The notes beneath the pieces were generated by a model. The model was not told where the DNA came from. It saw nothing but the letters and a program-made list of their open reading frames with translations, and searched no databases. Shown here piece after piece: positions 9,838 through 19,587 of a stretch of 64,000 nt of DNA. The position numbers and the translations under genes are program-made. Within the stretch, counting starts at the first letter, position 1, and each line of letters opens with the position of its first letter. Source of the stretch: Lachnospiraceae bacterium A4 (lineage in GTDB: Bacteria; Bacillota; Clostridia; Lachnospirales; Lachnospiraceae); NCBI GenBank assembly GCA_000403215.2, contig KE159566.1:142606-206605 (forward strand), in the 5' to 3' direction.

Positions 9838-11406
9838 ATGATACAAATCAAACATTTAACAATACGCCACAAAAAAGATTACCGCATTTTACTAGAAAAT
9901 TTTAGCCTGACTCTCAATCCAGGCGACAAGTGCGCCCTGATTGGCGAGGAGGGAAACGGCAAAAGCACGCTCTTAAAGCTGCTTTATGACCCTGCACTCG
10001 TGGAAAATTATGCAGAGTATGAGGGGGAACTTCTGCGCACCGGGGAGCGGCTGGGCTACCTGCCCCAAGAACTCCCTGTGCAGCTAAGACAGCTTTCCAT
10101 CTACGAATACCTCACGGAAACCGACAGTTTTTATGACCAGTCTCCCGCTGAGCTTGCCTCCCTGTGCAGCAGGCTCTCCTTCCCGGTGGAGCGCCTCTAC
10201 GCTGATGAACCGCTCCATATACTCTCCGGCGGAGAAAAAATCAAGGTGCAGCTTATCCGCCTGCTCATCGAAAACCCGACAGCGCTCTTACTCGATGAGC
10301 CATCAAATGACTTGGACCTTGAGACGCTGTTATGGCTCGAAACGTTTATCCAAAACAGTGCAGTGCCGCTTCTCTACATTTCTCATGACGAGACACTGTT
10401 AGAACGCACTGCAAACAAAATTATCCATATTGAGCAGCTGCGGCGGAAAACTACGCCGCGGTGTATGGTCGTGCAGACGGACTATCAAAGTTATCTCGCC
10501 CAGCGAAGCCATCAATTCGAAAAACAGGCGCAGGAGGCCAAAAATGAGCGCAGGGCATACGATAAACAACTGGAAAAATTCCGGCGCATACAGCAAAAAA
10601 TAGAACACCAGCAAAATGTGATCAGCAGGCAGGACCCTCACGGCGCGGCGCTCTTAAAAAAGACCATGCACCGGGTAAAAGCATATGAGGCACGTTTTGA
10701 GAAAAAATTTGAATCTATGACAGAAATGCCAGAATATGAAGAAGCAATGTTTACCAAATTTGGAAGCCGCGCCTGTATGCCAAACGGAAAGACCGTGCTG
10801 GACTTCTCGCTGGAAAAGCTCAGTGTTCCCATGTCCGCAGACACAGCAGAAAGCACTGTCCTTGCGCGTGATATCCACCTTTTTGTACAAGGACCAGAGC
10901 ACATCTGCATCACTGGCAAAAACGGCTGCGGCAAGACCACCCTCATGCGCCTTCTGGCAGAAGAACTGCTGTCGCGGACAGACCTCAAGGCTGCCTACAT
11001 GCCACAAAATTACGAGGAGCTTCTCGATCTGAGGCTGACTCCCGTAGAATTTCTGTCGGACGGCAGCAAGCAGAGTATCTCCACAATGCGCACTTATTTG
11101 GGCAGTATGAAATTTACAGCAGATGAAATGCTGCATCCGATGTATGAGCTGTCCGGCGGACAGCGAGCAAAAGTCATGCTGCTCTATCTTGACACTTCGG
11201 GCTGTGATGTCCTCCTGCTAGATGAGCCAAGCCGCAACTTTTCGCCGCTGTCCAATCCCGTCATACGGCAAATGCTTGCCGCATTTCAAGGCGCCATTAT
11301 CAGCGTGTCACACGACCGCAAATACATTGCTGAGGTCTGTGACAAAGTGTATGAGCTGACGGCGACGGGACTGCATAAAACAGCGCTTACACCATCGCCC
11401 TCCTGA
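9838..11406 (+). CDS. ABC-F family ATPase, probably antibiotic-resistance (ribosome protection) type
   Basis: A 522-residue protein with two ABC domains and no membrane segments. The first domain has Walker A GEEGNGKS (36-43), signature LSGGE (about 128) and Walker B LLLDEPSND. The second has GKNGCGKT (about 360), LSGGQ (about 438) and LLLDEPSRN. A basic, helical inter-domain linker (about 195-320) corresponds to the arm that ABC-F proteins insert at the ribosomal peptidyl-transferase centre. The start chosen is ATG 9838, because GGAGGG ends eight bases before it. DEPSRNFSPLSNP resembles the Lsa/Vga-like resistance group, and the attenuator-like leader supports a drug-inducible role against PTC-binding antibiotics. 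A housekeeping ABC-F remains possible. The gene converges with the ThrH-like gene and overlaps it by 20 bases. Confidence 0.85.
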   Translation: MIQIKHLTIRHKKDYRILLENFSLTLNPGDKCALIGEEGNGKSTLLKLLYDPALVENYAEYEGELLRTGERLGYLPQELPVQLRQLSIYEYLTETDSFYDQSPAELASLCSRLSFPVERLYADEPLHILSGGEKIKVQLIRLLIENPTALLLDEPSNDLDLETLLWLETFIQNSAVPLLYISHDETLLERTANKIIHIEQLRRKTTPRCMVVQTDYQSYLAQRSHQFEKQAQEAKNERRAYDKQLEKFRRIQQKIEHQQNVISRQDPHGAALLKKTMHRVKAYEARFEKKFESMTEMPEYEEAMFTKFGSRACMPNGKTVLDFSLEKLSVPMSADTAESTVLARDIHLFVQGPEHICITGKNGCGKTTLMRLLAEELLSRTDLKAAYMPQNYEELLDLRLTPVEFLSDGSKQSISTMRTYLGSMKFTADEMLHPMYELSGGQRAKVMLLYLDTSGCDVLLLDEPSRNFSPLSNPVIRQMLAAFQGAIISVSHDRKYIAEVCDKVYELTATGLHKTALTPSPS

Positions 11407-11989
11407 TTGCCGCCATCAATTCATCATACGTCTCATACGCCGCAAGCTCCGGGTTGTCCGCCTTAATCTTGTCTGTGCTCTTGAACAAAAAGCCCGCCTT
11501 GCTCGCCTTAATCATGCCAAGGTCATTGTAGCTGTCACCGCTGGCAATCGTCTCGTAACCGATGGACTGAAGCGCGCGTACTGTCGTGAGTTTTGACTGC
11601 TCACAGCGCATCTTAAATCCAGTGATCTCACCGTCCTCTGCCACTTCTAGCGAATTGCAGAAGATGGTGGGCCAGCCAAGCTTCTTCATGAGGGGCGTCG
11701 CAAACTGCGCAAAGGTGTCACTGATAATGATGACCTGCGTGATCGAGCGAAGCTCGTCGAGAAATTCTTTTGCGCCCGGAATCGGATCGATCGTTGCGAT
11801 CGTTTCCTGTATCTCCTTCAAGCCAAGTCCATGGTCTTTCAACACGCCAAGACGCCAAGTCATCAATTTATTGTAATCTGGCTCGTCTCTCGTCGTCCGC
11901 TTGAGCTCGGGAATCCCGCTTGCCTCTGCAAACGCAATCCAGATTTCTGGAACCAATACGCCTTCTAAATCCAAGCATGTTATGTACAT
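11387..11989 (-). CDS. thrH: ThrH-like phosphoserine phosphatase / homoserine phosphotransferase
   Basis: A 200-residue HAD-superfamily protein. The first motif is D7-L-E9-G-V-L-V-P-E, with the DxE variant and VPE that mark ThrH. Motif II is ISDT, and motif IV is GDSYND at about 150. ThrH of Pseudomonas dephosphorylates phosphoserine and can pass the phosphate to homoserine. ATG 11989 is preferred because it gives MYITCLDLEG, aligning with the Pseudomonas N-terminus; a TTG six bases upstream (11995) is closer to the AAAGGAT ribosome binding site and is an alternative. The 3' end overlaps the convergent ABC-F gene by 20 bases. No serine or threonine biosynthesis genes are adjacent. A GCGGC/GCCGC hairpin lies just upstream (12019-12032). 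Confidence 0.8.
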   Translation of the reverse strand: MYITCLDLEGVLVPEIWIAFAEASGIPELKRTTRDEPDYNKLMTWRLGVLKDHGLGLKEIQETIATIDPIPGAKEFLDELRSITQVIIISDTFAQFATPLMKKLGWPTIFCNSLEVAEDGEITGFKMRCEQSKLTTVRALQSIGYETIASGDSYNDLGMIKASKAGFLFKSTDKIKADNPELAAYETYDELMAAIRRAMV

Positions 11990-12092
11990 TCTCAATACCT
12001 ATATCCTTTCTGTATCGTGCGGCGACTGCCGCATATCATATAAGCCACGGTATTGATTATAGCACACTTTCCCCACCGGATAAAGTAGAAAT

Positions 12093-13376
12093 TTAATTGA
12101 TTACACGCACATCACCGCTGGTCGTGCGCACCACAATTCGGCTGCCTGTTTCACTCGTTTTGTAGGCGCCTTCGGCACTGTTTCTTTTTTGGGAAAAAAC
12201 GAGTTCGTCATCAAAAAACGTATCAATATCGCCGCTGCTCGTCGCTGCCTTAAAATCAAATGCATTGTCCTCGGATATCCTGATTTCCGCCAAGCCGCTG
12301 CTGCTCTCAAGCGTAAGGTTTCCTGTAAGCCTGCCCAAGTCCACCTTGATATCGCCGCTCGTAGTACAGATGCTGCCGCTTCCCTCCTGCGCCTTGATCG
12401 TGACTGCCCCGCTGGACGCTTTGACCTCCCACACATCTGTCAACTGCTCTAAGACAATTTCTCCTGATGTAGTCCTGACTGTTCGTTTGCCGCTTCCCTC
12501 ATAGATTTGAACGGCGCCGCTTGAAGAATCTGCTGTGACATCTCCCTCAATGCACTGGATACTGACATCGCCGCTTGTCGCTGCCACCAGCGCATTTCCC
12601 AGAATGGTCTCAGACTCAATGCTGCCGCTGGCTGTTCTGAGGTCCGCATCACCTGTCATCTGGCGCACCGCAATCTCGCCGCTGCTCGTCGCAAGGTTCA
12701 CTGTCCCCGTCAACTGGTCGGCTTCAATATCCCCGCTCGTTGTTTTGATCGCAATGTCCCCTGCAGCTTCACCAAGTTCTGTGCTGACCTTGTCAAGTTG
12801 TACGTCACCGCTGCTGCACTCAATTGAAACATCTTGGGCTGTAATATTAGGTATGCACACATCGCCGCTGCTCGTCGCTGCCTTGAACGTCTTCCCGATG
12901 GCAATATCCATCTTGGAAGAAATGTCACCGCTCGAAGTCAAAAATACCAGCTCTCCTCTGTAGGAGGAGGGCAGACCAATTTCCGTATAATTGCCCATAT
13001 GCTCGTCATAATACGTCCCAAAATACACATAATTAGTTCTGTTTCTTTTCTTCCCCTTGACTTCAAGACGGCTTCCGTCTACTTCCACGGTAGAGATTTC
13101 ATCCTCAGCAAGTTCCTCTGTATTGTATTCTTTTACTGTGAGCATATCACCTTCCGCTTCACTGATGCGGATATCATTATTGTTCATATCATACGTGACG
13201 CAAATGCGGTCAACTCCGTCCAGCGAAACCTCTTTTTCCATAACCAGTTGAGAAGCACTGTTGACATACTTTGTCCCATAAAGGTTCTGTCCTCCCATGC
13301 CGTACACCAGTACGCCGCACAGTCCCACCGCAAGTATGCATAACAGTACCAGTATTGTAATTTTTGTTTTTTTCAT
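12093..13376 (-). CDS. DUF4097-family membrane-anchored beta-repeat protein
   Basis: A 427-residue protein. Residues about 5-27 form one hydrophobic segment (signal anchor). The rest is a long run of short beta repeats with a recurring SSGDI / TSSGE motif, at least a dozen copies, characteristic of DUF4097 (putative adhesin-like, right-handed beta-solenoid). Members are often co-encoded with regulators or envelope-stress genes; no biochemical role is established. ATG 13376 lies 31 bases after the stop of the FAD-dependent enzyme gene upstream, so the two are probably one transcript. Orientation outside the cell is inferred from the N-terminal anchor. Confidence 0.75.
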   Translation of the reverse strand: MKKTKITILVLLCILAVGLCGVLVYGMGGQNLYGTKYVNSASQLVMEKEVSLDGVDRICVTYDMNNNDIRISEAEGDMLTVKEYNTEELAEDEISTVEVDGSRLEVKGKKRNRTNYVYFGTYYDEHMGNYTEIGLPSSYRGELVFLTSSGDISSKMDIAIGKTFKAATSSGDVCIPNITAQDVSIECSSGDVQLDKVSTELGEAAGDIAIKTTSGDIEADQLTGTVNLATSSGEIAVRQMTGDADLRTASGSIESETILGNALVAATSGDVSIQCIEGDVTADSSSGAVQIYEGSGKRTVRTTSGEIVLEQLTDVWEVKASSGAVTIKAQEGSGSICTTSGDIKVDLGRLTGNLTLESSSGLAEIRISEDNAFDFKAATSSGDIDTFFDDELVFSQKRNSAEGAYKTSETGSRIVVRTTSGDVRVIN

Positions 13377-13407
13377 CTTTTTCTATTTCCTTCTTCCGCT
13401 TTCAGCG

Positions 13408-14778
13408 CTAAGCACGCTCTAAAATCCGCCGCGCCACGTATACCCCGCTGGCGGAGGCGTGCGACAGCGAATGCGTCACGCCGCTTCCGTCACCGATCAC
13501 ATACAGTCCAGGATACCGCGTCTCAAGATTCTCGTCGATATCGACCTCCATGTTATAAAACTTGACTTCCACGCCGTACAGCAGCGTGTCATCATTGGCT
13601 GTGCCGGGTGCAATCTTATCAAGCGCATAGATCATCTCTATGATGCCGTCCAGAATCCGCTTGGGCAGCACCAGACTCAGATCGCCGGGAGTCGCCGCAA
13701 GCGTCGGTGCCACTAACCCCTCCTCAATGCGCTTTGCATTGCTGCGCCTGCCGCGCACCAAGTCGCCAAAACGCTGCACGATCACGCCGCCGCCCAGCAT
13801 ATTGGACAATCTGGCGATGCTCTCGCCATAACCGTTGCTGTCCTTAAATGGCTCTGAGAAATGCTTTGCCACCAGCAGTGCAAAGTTTGTATTTTCTGTT
13901 TGTTTGTCGGCGCCCTCATAGCTGTGCCCATTTACGGTGACAATGCCGTTTGTGTTTTCATTGACGACAATCCCTTTGGGATTCATGCAGAAGGTCCGCA
14001 CCCTGTCCTCAAATTTTTCCGTCCGATATACGATCTTACTCTCGTATAACTCATCTGTCAGATGTGAAAAAATAACTGCTGGAAGCTCTACGCGCACGCC
14101 GATATCCACCCGGTTTGACTTCGTGGGAATCGCCAACTTCGAGCAGATACCCTCCATCCATTTGCTTCCGCTTCTGCCGACTGAAATGACACACTTGTCA
14201 CATTCATAGCACGCTGCACCGCAGCACACGCGAAACCCGCCCTCTGTCACTTCCACATCTGTGACAGGTGTATCGAAATAAAAGTCAATTTTATCCTTCA
14301 TCTCTGCATACAGATTTTCCAGCACTATATAGTTGATATCCGTACCCAGATGACGAACGGAGGCGTCGAGCAGATTCAGCTTATTTTGCAGACAGAGCTT
14401 TTTCAGGTGCGTGCCTGCTGTGGAGTACATCTTTGTGCCCTCACCGCCGTATTTCATATTGATCTGATCCACATACTGCATCAGCTCGATTGCCTTTGCC
14501 TTGCCGATATATTCATACAAAGTTCCGCCAAAATCATTGGTGATATTGTACTTTCCGTCAGAGAAAGCGCCTGCACCGCCAAACCCGCTCATGATCGAAC
14601 AGCTCTTGCACTTGATACAGCTCTTTACCTGCTCTCCGTCAATCGGGCAGCGCCGCCTGTCAAGCGAATGCCCTGCCTCGAACACTGCGATTTTTATCTC
14701 TTTTTTCTGTTGCAGCATCTCATATGCCGTAAAAATTCCGCCCGGACCTGCCCCTATTATGATCACGTCATAATGCAT
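13408..14778 (-). CDS. FAD-dependent dehydrogenase (COG2509 type)
   Basis: A 456-residue flavoprotein. The N-terminal dinucleotide-binding fold is clear: IIIGAGPGG (about 6-14), with an acidic end of strand two (VFEAG). A Cys-rich stretch follows, CPIDGEQVKSCIKCKSC (about 43-59), then GFGGAGAFSDGK. The C-terminus has the second FAD contact GLYVIGDGSG. This architecture matches the uncharacterised FAD-dependent dehydrogenase group COG2509. The substrate is unknown, and the cysteine cluster could bind a metal or Fe-S cluster, which is a guess. It precedes the DUF4097 gene by 31 bases. It is cytoplasmic, with no signal peptide. Confidence 0.75.
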   Translation of the reverse strand: MHYDVIIIGAGPGGIFTAYEMLQQKKEIKIAVFEAGHSLDRRRCPIDGEQVKSCIKCKSCSIMSGFGGAGAFSDGKYNITNDFGGTLYEYIGKAKAIELMQYVDQINMKYGGEGTKMYSTAGTHLKKLCLQNKLNLLDASVRHLGTDINYIVLENLYAEMKDKIDFYFDTPVTDVEVTEGGFRVCCGAACYECDKCVISVGRSGSKWMEGICSKLAIPTKSNRVDIGVRVELPAVIFSHLTDELYESKIVYRTEKFEDRVRTFCMNPKGIVVNENTNGIVTVNGHSYEGADKQTENTNFALLVAKHFSEPFKDSNGYGESIARLSNMLGGGVIVQRFGDLVRGRRSNAKRIEEGLVAPTLAATPGDLSLVLPKRILDGIIEMIYALDKIAPGTANDDTLLYGVEVKFYNMEVDIDENLETRYPGLYVIGDGSGVTHSLSHASASGVYVARRILERA

Positions 14779-14878
14779 TGTAATACCCTCGCTTTCTCTT
14801 TTTAGATTCTATGACTACAGTATACCGTTTTTTTCTGATTTTGTACATAACATTCTAAGAGAACGCCACGACAAACGC

Positions 14879-14913
14879 AAAAAGGGTGCTATTATAGATC
14901 TTGCACCCTTTTT
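14879..14913 (-). terminator. Bidirectional intrinsic terminator after the pullulanase gene
   Basis: AAAGGGTGC (14881-14889) pairs with GCACCC (14903-14908), flanked by A and T runs on both sides, so it can work on both strands. It lies 35 bases after the pullulanase stop codon and is its likely terminator. Confidence 0.8.
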
Positions 14914-14947
14914 CATCTTCTCTGTTTGACTTTGCTGTTCCAATAAC

Positions 14948-17900
14948 TTATTTCTTACGCTTCTTTATAAAGATTCCTGCTGCGACTGCTGCCGCTGCCG
15001 CCGCAGCGATTCCGCCAATGATCAGCGGCATATTTCCTGATGCACTCTGTGCGGATTCTGTATTTCCTGATGCTTCCGCACGCTCTGTGCTGGCATTTGC
15101 AGTTGTATCATTCTCCGTCTCAGTCTTTGTCTCCGCCTTCACAATCGTGTCATCTCCCTGCACGAGCACCATTGCTGAGATGCCCGGCACAGATACAGTT
15201 CCCTGTGCAGTCCCTACGGATGCAGTGCCTGCTGTCTTGTCGTTGACACAGATTTCCCATGTTCCCGCCGGCAGTGCCACCTCTACAGCATTCTTATTTC
15301 CATTCAACAAAACTGTAATCTTCTCTGCCGTATCTCCGTTTGCATTGTTTGCAATCGTATATCCGATCACATTGGCATCGAGTCCGCTCATAAATACCAG
15401 ATTACTCTGAATATCTGCCGCAGTTGTCATGCGGAGTGCACTGTGCGCTTTGCGGAATGCGATCAGCCCCTTGTAATAATCATATGTATCGAGAACCTTT
15501 GCCTTCTCCGCCCACTTGATGCTGTTGGTGGAATCCGGCGAAGTGTAGCTGTTCTCGTCAAAACCGCCCTCCACGGTTGCCGAAGGCTTGCTTCTTAGCA
15601 GCTCTTCCCCTGCTTGGAAGAAAGGTACTCCCTGTGAGGTGAGAATAATTGCACTTCCGAGCTTATTCATCTGAATGCGCGTCTCCTCACTGTCATCTGC
15701 ATTTGAGATTGCAAGCTTATCCCAGAATGTCAGATTGTCATGACAGGATACGTAATTGATGCTCTGTCCCGGCTGTGCTGCCCAGCTCTTACTGCCCTTG
15801 TCATTTTTGAAAGTCATTACCTGAGGGTGCGGTGTCGCGCCGACAATGCCAAACTTCACGCTCTCCTCCATGCCATCCTTGCCGCTGATAAATCCCTTAT
15901 CCTGCGCGTCAAACACGCTTCCCTTGATTCCGTCCCGTATGTCATCGCTGAATGCGCCAACCCTGTCAATCTTCGCCATGTTTGCCTTCAGAGCCTGCTG
16001 AGAAGATGGGATCGCACAATCCCCGCCAGTCCAGCCTTCACCGTACACCATAATCGACGGATCAATCTCGTCAAGTGCTGCCCGCACAGCATTCATTGTC
16101 TCAATGTCATGCACTGCCATCAAATCAAAGCGGAAGCCGTCAATGTGGTACTCCTTCGCCCAGTAAACAACCGAATCCACGATATATTTGCGAACCATGG
16201 CGCGGTCAGAAGCCGTCTCGTTTCCACAGCCGGATGCATTGGAATAATTCTCACCTACTTTTCTGTAAAAATAATCTGGCACTGTTTTTTGATACCATGA
16301 ATTTTCTATATTAAAAGTATGATTATACACGACGTCCATATTCACACGGATACCATTCTCATGAAATGCCTGAATCATCTGTTTCATTTCATTGATGCGC
16401 ACTTCCCCGTGATAAGGATCTGTGCTGTAAGACCCCTCTGGCACATTGTAGTTCTTCGGGTCATATCCCCAGTTAAACTGCGGTGTATCCAGCTTTGTCT
16501 CATCGACTGTCGCATAATCATAACTGGGCAGAATCTGCACATGTGTGACACCCAAATCCTTGATGTGGTCTATTCCTGTCGCAAGACCGTCTGGGTTTGT
16601 CGTGCCTGTCTCTGTAAATCCAAGAAACTTGCCCGTATTGCTGATGCCAGACGACGCATCGGACGAGAGGTCGCGCACATGAATCTCATAGATCACGGCA
16701 TCCGTCGGATTCTCAAAAGTTGGTCTTACATCTTCCTCAAATCCTTCTGGATTGGTCGCGCTCAGATCAACCACCATGCCTCTGTCACCATTGACCCCCG
16801 TCGTTCTCGCATAGAGATCCACGGCCTCGTTTGTCTTATTTCCAATCTTAATCGAGTATGTATAGTATACGCCGTTTAAGTCTCCCTGCTTCTCACAGCT
16901 CCATACCCCCTTCTCACCCAATGTCATAGGAAGGGTTTCAATCAGATTATCGCCGTCTCCCTGCTCATACAGGTTCAAAGAAACCTCTGACGCGGTGGGC
17001 GCCCATACCTTAAAGCCTGTCTTTTCTTTGGTGTACGCTGCACCAAGGTCATCCCCCTCATAGGCAAATGCTTCATCAAAATAGCTTGAGCCTATAATTT
17101 TGTTCATGGATATGGTTGTTCCCTCATATCCTTCCATAGATATGTCATATGTCTTTGACAATTCCAACGCCTCCTCCAATGTCAGCAGAACTGCTCTGCC
17201 GTCCTCGCTCTCTGCCGAAGCCACTTTGTACTCCGTTCCCTCTGCATCTGTAATTTTCAACTGTGCCGCCAAAGATGATGTATTCTTTGGCGCGCGTGAC
17301 AGATATGCATAAATCTCCTTGCTCGTCGTCTCTGAGAAATATGCCTCCGCAATCACCGGCTGGAACACAGCCTCCTCCTCATTGTACCACAGCGTAGGAT
17401 TTCCTTCCACTATGTATACATCAATTGTATTGTCCGTAGCCTTGGTAAGATCAATCTCATAGTCGAGTGCTGCGTCTGCATCGCCATCCTGTATCACGCG
17501 GACACCCGCAGTCTTTACACCCTCTTTGGGCAGCAGCCCGATCTTGAAAAGCGCACCGAACGCATCTTTTTCCGCCATCGGATAATTTCCGCCGACTTCA
17601 CTTCCCGCCCATGCATATGCCTCCACATTGTCGGTACTATATTTTTGGTCAAAATTGTAATAGTGGACATTGATCTTGGCGGCGCCCTCCTCATTGTACA
17701 CATTCAGGCGGGCTTCCTCAAGTGCTGCAAGATCATAAGCCTCTGCTCCATCGGGCGCTGCTGTGGCAAATTCTGCCTCGCCGCTCGTCACCCAGATTTC
17801 GACGGTCTCCCCGTCCATTGTGACAAATCTGTCATCGCCCATATCCTTGTCCTCCCACTGGTTTAAGCGCACGATAAATCCGATGCTTGACGGTTTCCTG

Positions 17901-18148
17901 TTGGTCTGGTACACAGCCACTTTGCCGAACGCATCTTCATCGGTAAAATCAACCTGCTGTCCTTCCCTTCCTTCTTCCCAGATCCACAGGTTCCACCCTT
18001 CATAGCTGTTGTCTGCCCTTCCGCCATAGTGGACAATCAGTGTTGTTCCTGCTGCCTGCGCTGTCATGCCCGGTGTCAAAACTGACACAACTGTCATGAA
18101 CACCATCAGCAGTGCCAGCACGCTGGCAGTCACCCGTTTCTTTTCCAT
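14948..18148 (-). CDS. Cell-surface type I pullulanase (GH13 with CBM41/PUD and CBM48 modules)
   Basis: A 1066-residue secreted enzyme cleaving alpha-1,6 bonds in pullulan, starch or glycogen. It has a signal peptide (about 1-33) and two PUD/CBM41-like modules with the typical IVHYGGR...W and NVHYYNFD openings (about 35-275). A CBM48-type module contains FKVWAPTASEV (about 380-470), and the GH13 barrel follows. The conserved regions are present: DVVYNHT (region I), GFRFDLM with nucleophile Asp675, YGEGW with acid Glu704, and VSCHDN (region IV). The C-terminus ends in a Thr/Glu/Ser linker, one hydrophobic helix and KKRKK, a membrane or wall anchor without an obvious LPxTG. The start is ATG 18148 behind GGAGG. 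A TATAAT box on the minus strand (18186-18191) is the likely -10. Confidence 0.93.
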   Translation of the reverse strand: MEKKRVTASVLALLMVFMTVVSVLTPGMTAQAAGTTLIVHYGGRADNSYEGWNLWIWEEGREGQQVDFTDEDAFGKVAVYQTNRKPSSIGFIVRLNQWEDKDMGDDRFVTMDGETVEIWVTSGEAEFATAAPDGAEAYDLAALEEARLNVYNEEGAAKINVHYYNFDQKYSTDNVEAYAWAGSEVGGNYPMAEKDAFGALFKIGLLPKEGVKTAGVRVIQDGDADAALDYEIDLTKATDNTIDVYIVEGNPTLWYNEEEAVFQPVIAEAYFSETTSKEIYAYLSRAPKNTSSLAAQLKITDAEGTEYKVASAESEDGRAVLLTLEEALELSKTYDISMEGYEGTTISMNKIIGSSYFDEAFAYEGDDLGAAYTKEKTGFKVWAPTASEVSLNLYEQGDGDNLIETLPMTLGEKGVWSCEKQGDLNGVYYTYSIKIGNKTNEAVDLYARTTGVNGDRGMVVDLSATNPEGFEEDVRPTFENPTDAVIYEIHVRDLSSDASSGISNTGKFLGFTETGTTNPDGLATGIDHIKDLGVTHVQILPSYDYATVDETKLDTPQFNWGYDPKNYNVPEGSYSTDPYHGEVRINEMKQMIQAFHENGIRVNMDVVYNHTFNIENSWYQKTVPDYFYRKVGENYSNASGCGNETASDRAMVRKYIVDSVVYWAKEYHIDGFRFDLMAVHDIETMNAVRAALDEIDPSIMVYGEGWTGGDCAIPSSQQALKANMAKIDRVGAFSDDIRDGIKGSVFDAQDKGFISGKDGMEESVKFGIVGATPHPQVMTFKNDKGSKSWAAQPGQSINYVSCHDNLTFWDKLAISNADDSEETRIQMNKLGSAIILTSQGVPFFQAGEELLRSKPSATVEGGFDENSYTSPDSTNSIKWAEKAKVLDTYDYYKGLIAFRKAHSALRMTTAADIQSNLVFMSGLDANVIGYTIANNANGDTAEKITVLLNGNKNAVEVALPAGTWEICVNDKTAGTASVGTAQGTVSVPGISAMVLVQGDDTIVKAETKTETENDTTANASTERAEASGNTESAQSASGNMPLIIGGIAAAAAAAVAAGIFIKKRKK

Positions 18149-18342
18149 AACCTATAACCTCCATCCGATTTTATTAGATAAATTCATTATAGCTTGTTAT
18201 GGAAAAAATTGCTATCGGAATTTTCGCAAAATTTCGTAACTTGTTTTTAGTTAATTTACCGAACATTTTTCGAGCCTTTTAAAATCTGACTTTTCGTCTG
18301 ACGGAGGACAAAAGCCAAGGTTATGCAGTTCGCATAGCCGTA

Positions 18343-18386
18343 AAACAAAGGCGCAGGCACCGTAAATAACGGTTTCCTACGCCTTA
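18343..18386 (-). terminator. Intrinsic terminator after the DUF3048 lipoprotein gene
   Basis: On the minus strand AGGCGTAGG pairs with CCTGCGCCT (one G-U) and AACCGT with ACGGT across a five-base TATTT loop, followed by TTGTTTT. It begins about seven bases after the lipoprotein stop codon. Confidence 0.75.
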
Positions 18387-18391
18387 TGATC

Positions 18392-19543
18392 TTATTTTAT
18401 GACGACATCATTCCATGAATCTGACGGAACAAGTGCCACATATGTCTTGCCGGTGTTCATCTCAATCTGCTCACCAGTCTGTTTATTCAGATAAATTGTC
18501 GGCTCATTCTCTCCTGCCTTAATCCATGTCACCTCGACTGCCTTGCCCTCTGTAATGTAATAGGCATCACGGCCAGAATCAATCGCATTGTAGATCAGAT
18601 AACCATTTTGGTCATGCTGGGAAAATGTCGTATCCTGAATCAGCAGATTCTTAAAAGTAAGCTGCGCATTGCCGTGCTGCGGGTCTGTATGTGCACTGCC
18701 ATACTCATAATAATCATATGTTCCTGTTGACTCATTGTATTGAAGTCTTGAGCTGTTGTGCGGGAAGGGCAGCTCAATCTCGGTACAGTCCATCGTCTCG
18801 CCCATCGTGGTCAGATCAACCGCCGAGTTCGAGAATACATAATGCTGTCCCGGATAAAATTCATTGTACTCCGTTGAGTATTTTGAATTGGCAAATTTCT
18901 TATCGAGATCACCTGCACAGATGTATTCTGTAAACTCTCTCGACTTTCCATTGTTCACGCGGGAAAATCCGCCGCTGAAATTCGCGGAATAATCCTTTGC
19001 AATCCACTTGTCAATATAGAACGGACCTCCGTCATGGCACAGCACTGCATTCCACTCTGCTGCGAGCATGATATTTGTATCTCTCGTACTGCGGATACTG
19101 CCAAACTGCTCAATCTTTCCCCAGTCCTTGACAACTGCCATAAAACGGGTAATTCTGCCGTTTGCAGTACTATTCATAAGCTCATATACCACATCTGCCT
19201 CCGTGAGGCCATAATGCGGCAGCGCCGTTTTTTCATTATCTACCATGACCGCAATCGGGCGCTGGTTCTTCAAGCTCTCGTCAATCCACTCATTCGTGAT
19301 CTCACTGCGGTACATTCCCTCTCTAGTCTCCTCCTCCACCTGTTCGGTGAAAGACTCCTCCACATCTGGCGACTCCGGTGCGTTGTCCGCATCATTGGTT
19401 GTATCTCCTGCAATATCTGCAAAATCAAGTTCTTTCACAGGTTCTGAATCCTTTTTGTCACCGCAGCCTGTCATCGCTGCTGCTGCCATCGTCAAAGCCA
19501 GCAGTAAGGCAATCCCTTTCTTTTTCATCTTGTTTCTTTTCAT
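18392..19543 (-). CDS. DUF3048 (YerB-like) lipoprotein
   Basis: A 383-residue protein with a lipoprotein signal peptide ending MTGC at about residue 26, so it should be lipid-anchored on the outer face of the membrane. An acidic linker runs to about 75. The DUF3048 region follows, including RPIAVMVDNE, GLTEADVVYE and the FGSIRSTR...H/DGG segment, then the C-terminal DUF3048 half. YerB-like proteins are widespread in Firmicutes with no firmly established function. The start is ATG 19543 behind GAGGAAAG. The gene ends just before a strong terminator and lies downstream of the SRP RNA gene in the same direction. Confidence 0.85.
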   Translation of the reverse strand: MKRNKMKKKGIALLLALTMAAAAMTGCGDKKDSEPVKELDFADIAGDTTNDADNAPESPDVEESFTEQVEEETREGMYRSEITNEWIDESLKNQRPIAVMVDNEKTALPHYGLTEADVVYELMNSTANGRITRFMAVVKDWGKIEQFGSIRSTRDTNIMLAAEWNAVLCHDGGPFYIDKWIAKDYSANFSGGFSRVNNGKSREFTEYICAGDLDKKFANSKYSTEYNEFYPGQHYVFSNSAVDLTTMGETMDCTEIELPFPHNSSRLQYNESTGTYDYYEYGSAHTDPQHGNAQLTFKNLLIQDTTFSQHDQNGYLIYNAIDSGRDAYYITEGKAVEVTWIKAGENEPTIYLNKQTGEQIEMNTGKTYVALVPSDSWNDVVIK

Positions 19544-19587
19544 AATCTTTCCTCTTCACGACTCCTCTTAAAAGTAACCATTTTTTA

